Of a stretch of 64,000 nt of DNA, positions 6,792 to 13,322 are shown piece after piece. The position numbers and the translations under genes are program-made. Within the stretch, counting starts at the first letter, position 1, and every line of letters starts with the position of its first letter. The notes under the pieces are model-generated. The model had not been told where the DNA came from. It did no database searches and saw only the letters and a list, made by a program, of their open reading frames with translations. Source of the DNA: a virus; the IMG/VR virus record IMGVR_UViG_3300020395_000002, positions 1-64,000 of that record; one strand, 5' to 3'.

Positions 6792-7426
6792 ATGTAACAC
6801 TTGTTTCCGTCACTCCTGAAGCAGAGAAGACAATGGGTTACGTGGCGAGAGTCAGCAACCCTAACAACCAAGACAACCCTAAGGTCGCAGGACTTCTAGG
6901 GTATTGTATTAAGCACGGTCATTGGTCTGTATTTGAACAGGCACATATGACATTGGAGATTAACACTACACGTGGTCTTGCTGCTCAGATACTGAGGCAC
7001 CGTAGCTTCACATATCAAGAGTTCTCGCAACGCTATGCTGATAGTAGTTTGTTGGGTGATACCATTCCACTTCCTGAATTGCGTAAGCAAGACTTGAAGA
7101 ACCGTCAGAATTCTACTGATGATATGGATCAGAGGAAGGTGAATCATTATAATAGAAAGATGCAACAACATTTCAAAGAAGGTATGAAGTTGTATCAGAA
7201 TATGTTAAAGGATGGTGTTGCTAAGGAATGTGCACGGTTTGTACTACCTTTAGCTACCCCTACCCGACTCTTTATGACAGGTAGTGTTCGGTCTTGGATA
7301 CACTACATAGAATTGAGAAGTGGTCACGGTACACAGAAAGAGCATATGGATATTGCCAATGCTTGTAAGGATGTATTTCGTACACAGTTTCCTATAGTAT
7401 CGGAGGCATTAGGATGGACTGGTTGA
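6788..7426 (+). CDS. thyX: Flavin-dependent thymidylate synthase
   Basis: A 212-aa ThyX that makes dTMP from dUMP using FAD, methylene-THF and NADPH. The ThyX signature RHRX7S is exact at R70-S80 (RHRSFTYQEFS), followed by QRY. The C-terminal segment MTGSVRSWIHYIELR matches the conserved FAD/dUMP-binding end. Normal length. Supplies thymidylate for phage replication. Overlaps both neighbours. Confidence 0.95.
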   Translation: MNVTLVSVTPEAEKTMGYVARVSNPNNQDNPKVAGLLGYCIKHGHWSVFEQAHMTLEINTTRGLAAQILRHRSFTYQEFSQRYADSSLLGDTIPLPELRKQDLKNRQNSTDDMDQRKVNHYNRKMQQHFKEGMKLYQNMLKDGVAKECARFVLPLATPTRLFMTGSVRSWIHYIELRSGHGTQKEHMDIANACKDVFRTQFPIVSEALGWTG

Positions 7427-8061
7427 ATGATATTAAAGTATGGGATGATGTTCTAGATAAAAAAGCATTATCATCTGTCTTTAGATATCTTTCACAAGGT
7501 TTCTATTCATTGCAGCGAGCTAATGATGCTGATGCTTGCGATAAAGCAAGACACTTTCTAGCACAAGATAGAAGTGAAGAAGAGATAAACAATTTTAGAT
7601 CTGAATACATTCAGGATATGATGCAGCACGATCCAATGGATCCAATGCGTGCATCAGATTTATACTGGACACGTATTCATAAAGGTGATCCTAGTTGCGA
7701 CAAAGAAGACGAAGACTTATGCAAGGCATTGTATGAGGCACTTACAAAGGTCTGTAAGGTGCCACCATATGAATCCTTACCAAATGTATATACAAATCTT
7801 CTACGCTCTGGAGACCGTCCTAAGGCACACGTAGACAATGTGAGTCCTAAGAATCGTACGGTAATGTTTTATCTTAATGATGAATGGAACCGTGACTGGG
7901 GTGGTGAGACTATCTTCTATGATCTTAATGATGAGATCACTAAGGCAGTCCTACCTAAACCAGGTCGAGTAGTATCATTCGATGGAAGGATACCACACTC
8001 TGCTAGACCACCTCTTACAGCAGCACACAGACCTAGATACATTACAGTAATGAAATTCTGA
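7414..8061 (+). CDS. Prolyl-4-hydroxylase-like 2OG-Fe(II) oxygenase
   Basis: A 215-aa protein with a helical N-terminal half and a C-terminal P4H-type double-stranded beta helix. HxD is H139-V-D141 in KAHVD, then VMFYLNDEW..WGGETIFYD, the distal H195 (RIPHSARPP), and an Arg (RPRYITVMKF) for 2-oxoglutarate. A complete 2-His-1-carboxylate set, unlike some other oxygenases here. Substrate unknown. Starts 13 nt inside thyX and shares its stop region with the next start (TGATG). Confidence 0.9.
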   Translation: MDWLNDIKVWDDVLDKKALSSVFRYLSQGFYSLQRANDADACDKARHFLAQDRSEEEINNFRSEYIQDMMQHDPMDPMRASDLYWTRIHKGDPSCDKEDEDLCKALYEALTKVCKVPPYESLPNVYTNLLRSGDRPKAHVDNVSPKNRTVMFYLNDEWNRDWGGETIFYDLNDEITKAVLPKPGRVVSFDGRIPHSARPPLTAAHRPRYITVMKF

Positions 8062-8744
8062 TGCCCCTCTACGAATTTGCTAATAAAGATAATGAATCTG
8101 TTGGGGAATTGTTCTTGACGCTAGAGCAACGAGAAGATTTCCTAAGACAGAATCCTAATCTACACGTGGTACCAGGTAAGTTAAGGTATGCAGCACATAA
8201 ATCTGCTGAATCTTTCCCTAGCTATCCTGATATGGATAATGAAACTAAACCAGTAGAGGAGAGAGGTCAAAACTTTGAACCACCTGTTCCTGCATCTTGG
8301 AAGGACAGTGATGAAGATACTGGTAAGACTGGGTTCAAGATCACAGACAAACGTAAGGTGCAACGAAGTCATTTTGATGAAGATATTAAAAAGTATGGTA
8401 AGATAGTTGGAACTCCTAAGATGTTAGGAGATAGTTCGACTGACTTCCACATTGATAAGGTTGACTCAGACAAACCTATCACTCCACGTGAAGAGTATGA
8501 GTACAATCAAAAGATGGAGTCCGAGGATAAACAAGGTCAATTAGATCGAAGAGCAGGGATGAAAGGTCTTACCTCTGGTGATGCTATTCATCTCTCTGAC
8601 TCTCAAGAACTTATGCCTTGGGAACAAGGATTTTCTAAAGCAAACAAGAAAGTCTATGATGAAGCAGCAAACACCGATCAAAACCGTATCAAGGAGGACA
8701 AACATCGTGAACGTGTTAAACTTGGACTTGAGGATGAGGACTAA
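8061..8744 (+). CDS. Hypothetical protein with FmdB-like N terminus
   Basis: A 227-aa highly charged protein. The N-terminal ~40 residues (MPLYEFANKDNESVGELFLT, then QREDFLRQNPNLHVVPGK) resemble the beta-rich N terminus of FmdB-like regulatory proteins without the Cys pairs of the zinc ribbon. The remainder is charged, low-hydrophobicity and probably disordered. The next gene has the same kind of N terminus. Similar pairs occur in cyanophages, in my recollection; function unknown. Confidence 0.65.
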   Translation: MPLYEFANKDNESVGELFLTLEQREDFLRQNPNLHVVPGKLRYAAHKSAESFPSYPDMDNETKPVEERGQNFEPPVPASWKDSDEDTGKTGFKITDKRKVQRSHFDEDIKKYGKIVGTPKMLGDSSTDFHIDKVDSDKPITPREEYEYNQKMESEDKQGQLDRRAGMKGLTSGDAIHLSDSQELMPWEQGFSKANKKVYDEAANTDQNRIKEDKHRERVKLGLEDED

Positions 8745-8747
8745 ATA
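8741..8747 (+). promoter_or_regulatory. Late-promoter-like CTAAATA
   Basis: CTAAATA over the stop codon of the preceding gene, only 4 nt before the ATG at 8752. That is too close for the usual transcription start to include this ATG, so if used it would serve phoH and later genes. Weak call. Confidence 0.3.
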
Positions 8748-8751
8748 AATT

Positions 8752-8994
8752 ATGCCTACTTATCCTGTAAAAAATAGTAAGACTGGAGAGGAAAAGGAAC
8801 TCTCTATGTCTATGAAAGCCTACGCAGAGTGGAGAGAAGAGAACCCTGACTGGGATAAAGACTGGTCTAAGGGTTGTGCATCCGCAGGTGAAGTAGGTGA
8901 TTGGCGAATGAAAACCGATGGTGGATGGAACGAAGTCTTACATAAAGTAAGTCAAGAACCTGGTGCCAACGTTAAACCATACAAATACTACTAA
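8752..8994 (+). CDS. Small conserved protein, FmdB-like N terminus without zinc ribbon
   Basis: An 80-aa protein. MPTYPVKNSKTGEEKELSMS is the FmdB-type start with the Cys positions missing. It continues with EWREENPDWDKDWSKGCASA and a basic aromatic tail. Function unknown. It ends directly before the phoH ATG. Confidence 0.7.
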   Translation: MPTYPVKNSKTGEEKELSMSMKAYAEWREENPDWDKDWSKGCASAGEVGDWRMKTDGGWNEVLHKVSQEPGANVKPYKYY

Positions 8995-9744
8995 ATGCCA
9001 CGTAAAAAATCCGTATCCACTCTGTCCACTAAGCAGATGAAACGTACTAAGCCTATTAATTCAGAACTATTAAAACCAATAGAACCTCTGACTCCTGCAC
9101 AAGAATCTTTGTGGGAACAGTACGCACTTGGAAAGAATCTAGTAGCTTATGGATGTGCTGGTACAGGTAAGACATTCTGCCTTTTGTATCAAGCATTGAA
9201 GGAGGTCTTGACAGAAAGCACTCCTTATGAGAAAATATACATTGTAAGGTCACTAGTTCCTACAAGGGAGATAGGGTTCTTACCTGGCACCCACGAGGAC
9301 AAATCATATTTGTATCAGATTCCTTACAGGAATATGGTCAAGCATATGTTCTCAATGTATACGGACAAAGAATTTGACTCGCTTTACGATGACCTCCAAA
9401 GACAGGAGACGATTAGTTTTTGGTCTACTTCTTTTCTACGGGGTACGACTCTTGATAATGCTATTATAATCGTGGATGAATTCGAGAACTTGAATTTTCA
9501 CGAGTTAGATAGTATAATGACAAGGGTTGGTGAGAACAGCAAGATTTTCTTTGCTGGTGACGCTAGCCAGTCTGACCTACTTAAGGTCACAGAACGCACT
9601 GGCATTCTAGATTTTATGCAGATCCTTAATGGTATGCCTGAATTCAGCAAGGTTGAATTCGGTCTTGAGGATATCGTGAGGTCTGGTCTGGTTAGATCGT
9701 ATCTGGTCTCCAAGATCAACCAAGGTTATGATGAAAACATTTGA
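8995..9744 (+). CDS. phoH: PhoH-like P-loop ATPase
   Basis: A 249-aa PhoH-family ATPase. Walker A is GCAGTGKT (residues 53-60), then IVRSLVPTREIGFLPG (substrate-recognition loop typical of PhoH), Walker B IIIVDEFEN (D161, E162) and the FAGDASQSD motif (188-194). The ~50 N-terminal residues are basic. phoH is one of the most common cyanophage auxiliary genes. Its role is unresolved, with proposed links to RNA metabolism and phosphate stress. No pho box is visible upstream. Overlaps the nuclease gene by 17 nt. Confidence 0.93.
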   Translation: MPRKKSVSTLSTKQMKRTKPINSELLKPIEPLTPAQESLWEQYALGKNLVAYGCAGTGKTFCLLYQALKEVLTESTPYEKIYIVRSLVPTREIGFLPGTHEDKSYLYQIPYRNMVKHMFSMYTDKEFDSLYDDLQRQETISFWSTSFLRGTTLDNAIIIVDEFENLNFHELDSIMTRVGENSKIFFAGDASQSDLLKVTERTGILDFMQILNGMPEFSKVEFGLEDIVRSGLVRSYLVSKINQGYDENI

Positions 9745-10414
9745 TCATTCTGAACTAATTGAATCGGTAAACTTGAAGAGACAAATGGTGGAAGGCAAAC
9801 GCCTTTACGCTGTGGAGGATGAACATTATCCTTCAGTCACTACAGTACTATCTAATCAAAAGAAAAAGAAAGCCATCATTAACAAGTGGCGTAAGAAAGT
9901 TGGTAAAGAGGAAGCAGATCGTGTCACTAAGCGATCTTGTACCAGAGGTACCAACTTTCACGCTATCTGTGAAGATTACATTATGAATAGGTTAGACCTA
10001 GAGAATCATAAAGATTCTCCTCTACCTGTACAGATGTTTCGCACTTCACAGTCTGTTATAGATAGAATAGATAGACCTAGACTAGTCGAGTCTATGTTAT
10101 GGTCTCACACTTTAAAGATCGCAGGTCAGGTTGACATTATTGCTGAACTTGATGGAGTACTATCCGTCATTGATTTCAAGACATCAAAGTCACCTAAGAG
10201 ACAGAACATTCTGGATGGATACTTCACTCAGATGTGTGCCTATGGCTATATGTTCTATGAAATATATGGTATCGAGGTAGAACAGTTCGCTGTTCTTGTT
10301 GCTTGTGAAGATGGTGAGTGTCAGTTAGTTAAGACTACTGACAAAAGAACTCATTATCATAATCTTAAAGCGGCCATCGAAGAATATGGAATGAATTATG
10401 CCACAGCCACCTGA
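9728..10414 (+). CDS. PD-(D/E)XK exonuclease, MGME1/Cas4-like
   Basis: A 228-aa nuclease. An N-terminal helical region contains RGTNFHAICEDYI, as in MGME1/RecB-type enzymes. The metal-binding core is GQVDIIAELDG (D136) followed by VIDFKTSK (D149, K151), the PD-(D/E)XK signature. A Gln-containing helix (YFTQMCAYGYMF) completes the fold. Probably processes single-stranded or broken DNA in phage replication or host DNA degradation. Start at 9728 or the adjacent ATG at 9731. Confidence 0.85.
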   Translation: MMKTFDHSELIESVNLKRQMVEGKRLYAVEDEHYPSVTTVLSNQKKKKAIINKWRKKVGKEEADRVTKRSCTRGTNFHAICEDYIMNRLDLENHKDSPLPVQMFRTSQSVIDRIDRPRLVESMLWSHTLKIAGQVDIIAELDGVLSVIDFKTSKSPKRQNILDGYFTQMCAYGYMFYEIYGIEVEQFAVLVACEDGECQLVKTTDKRTHYHNLKAAIEEYGMNYATAT

Positions 10415-10652
10415 TGAAATTGAATCTAAATTTATGACTGCTACAAAATTTGCTGGCGAGATTGAAAAACTAGTTGCTGATAACAACGATATGAATTATA
10501 TCGATGCTATCATTCACTTCTGTGAAACAAATGGTATTGAGTTAGATACTATTAATAAACTAGTTTCTAAACCACTTAAAGAGAAACTTAAGTTCGATGC
10601 ACAGCGTCTGAACTTTATGAAAAGAACCTCCCGTGCTAAACTAACTTTTTGA
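10398..10652 (+). CDS. 33: Late transcription coactivator gp33-like
   Basis: An 84-aa helical protein with FMTATKFAGEIEKLVADNND, MNYIDAIIHFCETNGIE, then KPLKEKLKFDAQRLNFMKRT and a hydrophobic C terminus (AKLTF). The pattern matches the short gp33 proteins of cyanophages. In T4, gp33 bridges RNA polymerase and the gp45 sliding clamp for late transcription. The late-promoter-like motifs in this window fit such a system. The assignment is by family resemblance. Confidence 0.8.
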   Translation: MPQPPDEIESKFMTATKFAGEIEKLVADNNDMNYIDAIIHFCETNGIELDTINKLVSKPLKEKLKFDAQRLNFMKRTSRAKLTF

Positions 10653-10653
10653 T

Positions 10654-10992
10654 ATGAGCTTCCAAGATTCTGAATTTGTTCAACAAGAAATTAAATACAT
10701 TAATGGATTGCAAGATCGTCTAGCACAAATGACGATGGCATTTCCAGAACTTGATGCTGAAGAGAAGGAAGAGTACATTGATATAGTAGAGACACTTCTA
10801 AAGAAACAGAGAGTTCTTTGGGCACGTGTAGAATTGTGTAAGAAGGATGACCCTGTTGCAAAACAGATGGCTAGTGATGTTCGTAAGGTTATGAGTGCTG
10901 TCGGTATCCCTGACAACGTGAGTGTATCTGAGGTCTTTAATAATATTGATACAATGATCGTAGCACTAAAGAAAACGGTAGCGGAGATGTGA
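10654..10992 (+). CDS. DUF1825 family protein
   Basis: A 112-aa helical protein starting MSFQDSEFVQQEIKYINGLQ. Its overall layout matches the cyanobacterial DUF1825 family (N-terminal F-DS--VQQE, a central long helix ending in LWARVEL, and a C-terminal helix). Homologues exist in cyanobacteria and cyanophages, so it is probably host-derived. Function unknown. Ends in TGATG overlap with the next gene. Confidence 0.75.
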   Translation: MSFQDSEFVQQEIKYINGLQDRLAQMTMAFPELDAEEKEEYIDIVETLLKKQRVLWARVELCKKDDPVAKQMASDVRKVMSAVGIPDNVSVSEVFNNIDTMIVALKKTVAEM

Positions 10993-11207
10993 TGAGGGTT
11001 TGTACAGTATGTGGTGCAACGTGGATAGATGGACAACACTACTGGAAGACTGGTAAGGTCGGTGATCCCCACGACCTAGCAGGTTTGGTATGCAATACCC
11101 ACTTCGATAAGGATTGCATCAACCCCTGTCTTGGTAGCACTTCAGGACAAACTTGGGAGATCCGAAAGCAATTACTTGACAACTTGGGAGAAGAGTATTA
11201 TAATTAG
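10992..11207 (+). CDS. Small Cys/His-rich protein, probable zinc binder
   Basis: A 71-aa protein. CTVCG at the N terminus (C4, C7) and a later VCNTHFDKDCINPCLG cluster give enough Cys/His for a zinc site. Begins at the ATG at 10992, overlapping the preceding stop by one base; the GTG at 10989 is an alternative. Could be a nucleic-acid-binding zinc finger; that is inference. Confidence 0.7.
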   Translation: MRVCTVCGATWIDGQHYWKTGKVGDPHDLAGLVCNTHFDKDCINPCLGSTSGQTWEIRKQLLDNLGEEYYN

Positions 11208-11237
11208 TTTGTCGTTACCTGATAATTTATTTCTACG

Positions 11238-12317
11238 ATGACAATCGCACAATCCTTAGGGATTCCCCAGTCACAGGAAGATTTCCTATGTGACTACTGG
11301 AAGACTGAGTACTGTGACCCTGACAACTGGACATATCTTGCGTCCACTTACTTCACACCTGGTGTGCATTTGGTAGGTGATCCTAAGATGAGACTGTGGG
11401 AGGAATCTCCTAACAGTTGGAAGAATCCAGGTCGTTATAAGTTCAGTGCCTCACGTGTTCTAGATCTCGTAAGAGAAATTGAAACCAAAGGAATTGATCC
11501 TAAGATCGGTTCTTTTGTATACTATGACGTTGAAACAGGTGAAACTGTCAACGGTGAACATAGACGTGGTGCTTCTGACCCTCGCTACCTAGCCATACCA
11601 GGTTGGATGATGCAAGGGGTACGATTTGACAACGAGGCAGCAAAGATTAAATTTGCTACCAAGTCTAACAATCGTGTCGAAGTATTTCACACTAATACCT
11701 CTCCCGATGACGTTGAGTCAGCAGCGAGACAAATTGTTAACCTTGAAAGGATCTATACCTTTGATGGTATTAAAGATCTTGTTTCGGAGTTAGGTGCTCA
11801 TCTAACTTCTTACTATCACGACAAGATCGCTAGTAAAATATATGCTGAGTACACCTATAAGAATGGTGTTACTGATGGTGTAAGATACAGAACTTACAAT
11901 CAGCATACGGTTAACATCTACGTGGAATCTCGTCCTGATTTAGAATGGTTTGATTCATTCTATAACAATGATGATGAGTTATGTCTCTACGTTCAAGTGC
12001 AGCACTTTGAACCACGGATAGCATCTATTCTATCCTTGGCAGAGCGTGCACAAGAAGAGGACAAGCCAGTACACTTCCTCATTAGTTTGCCTATACCTCA
12101 GGGTAAAGCATCACTAGAGAGTAAGAGACTTTCTTTCTTCTCTACGCACTTGCAGAGTCTTGAGACTAGACTGATAAACATATCAAGTCTAGGAAGTAAG
12201 CATCGTGCTTTCTTCCCTTGGAATCACCCTGATTCAAAGCACAGGTTCCTTCCACAGGACACCGAAAATGAGGATATAAATTCATTAATTTATGTCCCAA
12301 ACAGGCAGTTCAACTAG
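11238..12317 (+). CDS. Hypothetical protein, possible ParB/Srx-like fold
   Basis: A 359-aa protein. Residues ~75-135 contain SASRVLDLVREIETKGIDP, a short strand, then GETVNGEHRRGASDPRYLAI. The G-EHRR-A phrase is reminiscent of the GxHRxxA box of ParB-like nucleotide-binding domains. The rest is unrecognised, with a Trp/Tyr-rich N terminus and a C-terminal half of mixed alpha/beta pattern. It lies directly upstream of gp32, separated by a terminator, so a DNA-related role is plausible. The ParB idea is low confidence; that the gene is real is not in doubt. Confidence 0.6.
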   Translation: MTIAQSLGIPQSQEDFLCDYWKTEYCDPDNWTYLASTYFTPGVHLVGDPKMRLWEESPNSWKNPGRYKFSASRVLDLVREIETKGIDPKIGSFVYYDVETGETVNGEHRRGASDPRYLAIPGWMMQGVRFDNEAAKIKFATKSNNRVEVFHTNTSPDDVESAARQIVNLERIYTFDGIKDLVSELGAHLTSYYHDKIASKIYAEYTYKNGVTDGVRYRTYNQHTVNIYVESRPDLEWFDSFYNNDDELCLYVQVQHFEPRIASILSLAERAQEEDKPVHFLISLPIPQGKASLESKRLSFFSTHLQSLETRLINISSLGSKHRAFFPWNHPDSKHRFLPQDTENEDINSLIYVPNRQFN

Positions 12318-12318
12318 C

Positions 12319-12325
12319 CTAAATA
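12319..12325 (+). promoter_or_regulatory. Late-promoter-like CTAAATA before the gp32 leader
   Basis: CTAAATA lies between the end of the upstream gene and a terminator at 12328. Transcripts starting here would meet the hairpin at once, so it may be inactive for gp32 or a source of attenuated leader RNA. Confidence 0.3.
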
Positions 12326-12327
12326 CT

Positions 12328-12350
12328 AGGGAGGACTTGTCCTCCCTTTT
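12328..12350 (+). terminator. Rho-independent terminator upstream of gp32
   Basis: AGGGAGGA (12328-12335), loop CTTG, TCCTCCCT (12340-12347), then TTT. A perfect 8-bp GC-rich stem with a short T tail. It insulates gp32 from upstream read-through, or can act as an mRNA-stabilising hairpin for the 5' end of gp32 mRNA. Confidence 0.75.
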
Positions 12351-12351
12351 A

Positions 12352-12383
12352 AATCTAATCCAATTAATCTAACTAAATCTAAT
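12352..12383 (+). promoter_or_regulatory. A/T-rich gp32 leader with three AATCTAA repeats
   Basis: AATCTAAT (12352), AATCTAAC (12366) and AATCTAAT (12376, running into the ATG) form an unstructured leader without a Shine-Dalgarno sequence. In T4, gp32 represses its own translation by binding cooperatively along an unstructured A/U-rich leader. This tract is a strong candidate for the same device. Inference from position and composition. Confidence 0.5.
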
Positions 12384-13257
12384 GTCATTTTCGACACTTA
12401 AGAAGCGTTCTGGTTCATCACTAGAGAGTCTAGTAAAAGAAGCAGAGAAGTTAAACAAGCAAGGTCCAGGTGCAGACGAGAGATTCTGGAAACCAGAACT
12501 CGATAAGTCTGGTAACGGTTACGCAGTAATTCGTTTCCTACCAGCACCAGATGGTGAAGACCTACCGTGGGCAAAGGTATACTCCCACGCATTTCAAGGT
12601 CCAGGAGGATGGTACATCGAAAACTCCTTGACCACAGTGAACAAGAAAGATCCAGTAGGTGAAGTCAATCGCAAGTTGTGGAACTCTGGTATCGATTCCG
12701 ACAAGGACATAGCACGTAAGCAGAAGCGTAAGCTATCTTACTACACTAACATCCAAGTCGTTCGTGATCCTGCACACCCTGAGAATGAGGGTAAGGTATT
12801 CTTATACAAATTCGGTAAGAAGATCTATGATAAGATCACTGCTGCAATGCAGCCTGAGTTTGAGGATGAGACACCAATCAATCCTTTTGATCTATGGGAA
12901 GGTGCTAACTTCAAGTTAAAAATTTGTAAGGTAGCAGGTTTCTGGAACTATGACAAGTCTGAGTTTGATAGTGTTAGTGCTCTTGATACAGATGATGCTA
13001 AACTTGAAGCCATCTGGAAAGAAGAGCATTCGTTAACTGCCTTTACTAATGAAGACCAGTTTAAAACTTATGAAGAGTTGCAGACTAGGTTGAATGAAGT
13101 ACTTGGTACTAACAAACGTGCTGCTGTACCAACAGTAGATGATGAAGAGTACGAACCTGTTGCAGCAGTTGCAGCATCGACTCCTACTCCAGCAACTAGA
13201 TCAGAAAGTAGTGACGATCAACTGTCATACTTTGCTAGACTGGCAGAGGAAGAGTAA
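12382..13257 (+). CDS. 32: Single-stranded DNA-binding protein gp32
   Basis: A 291-aa T4 gp32 homologue. It has a basic N-terminal LAST-like region (LKKRSGSS), an OB-fold core with the hallmark AHPENEGKVFLYKFGKKIYD and PFDLWEGANFKLKI, and an acidic Ser-rich C-terminal tail (ESSDDQLSYFARLAEEE) for partner binding. It coats single-stranded DNA at forks and recombination intermediates. The zinc-binding Cys cluster of T4 gp32 is absent: the matching segment reads NSLTTVNKKDPVGEVNRKLW with no cysteine. A strong terminator follows. Confidence 0.95.
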   Translation: MSFSTLKKRSGSSLESLVKEAEKLNKQGPGADERFWKPELDKSGNGYAVIRFLPAPDGEDLPWAKVYSHAFQGPGGWYIENSLTTVNKKDPVGEVNRKLWNSGIDSDKDIARKQKRKLSYYTNIQVVRDPAHPENEGKVFLYKFGKKIYDKITAAMQPEFEDETPINPFDLWEGANFKLKICKVAGFWNYDKSEFDSVSALDTDDAKLEAIWKEEHSLTAFTNEDQFKTYEELQTRLNEVLGTNKRAAVPTVDDEEYEPVAAVAASTPTPATRSESSDDQLSYFARLAEEE

Positions 13258-13277
13258 TTTAGTTTGTATATTACACG

Positions 13278-13308
13278 ATACCCCGAAAAAAATTCGGGGT
13301 ATTTTTTT
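13278..13308 (+). terminator. Strong Rho-independent terminator after gp32
   Basis: A perfect 10-bp stem ATACCCCGAA (13278-13287) and TTCGGGGTAT (13293-13302), loop AAAAA, then seven T. Lies between the convergent gp32 and gp53 genes. On the minus strand the hairpin lacks a T tail, so it mainly stops plus-strand transcription. Confidence 0.95.
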
Positions 13309-13322
13309 GTCTATAAGGTTTT

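Noticed and set aside
13278-13308. Bidirectional terminator for gp32 and gp53
   Set aside because: The minus-strand side has no T tract after the stem, so only plus-strand termination is supported.
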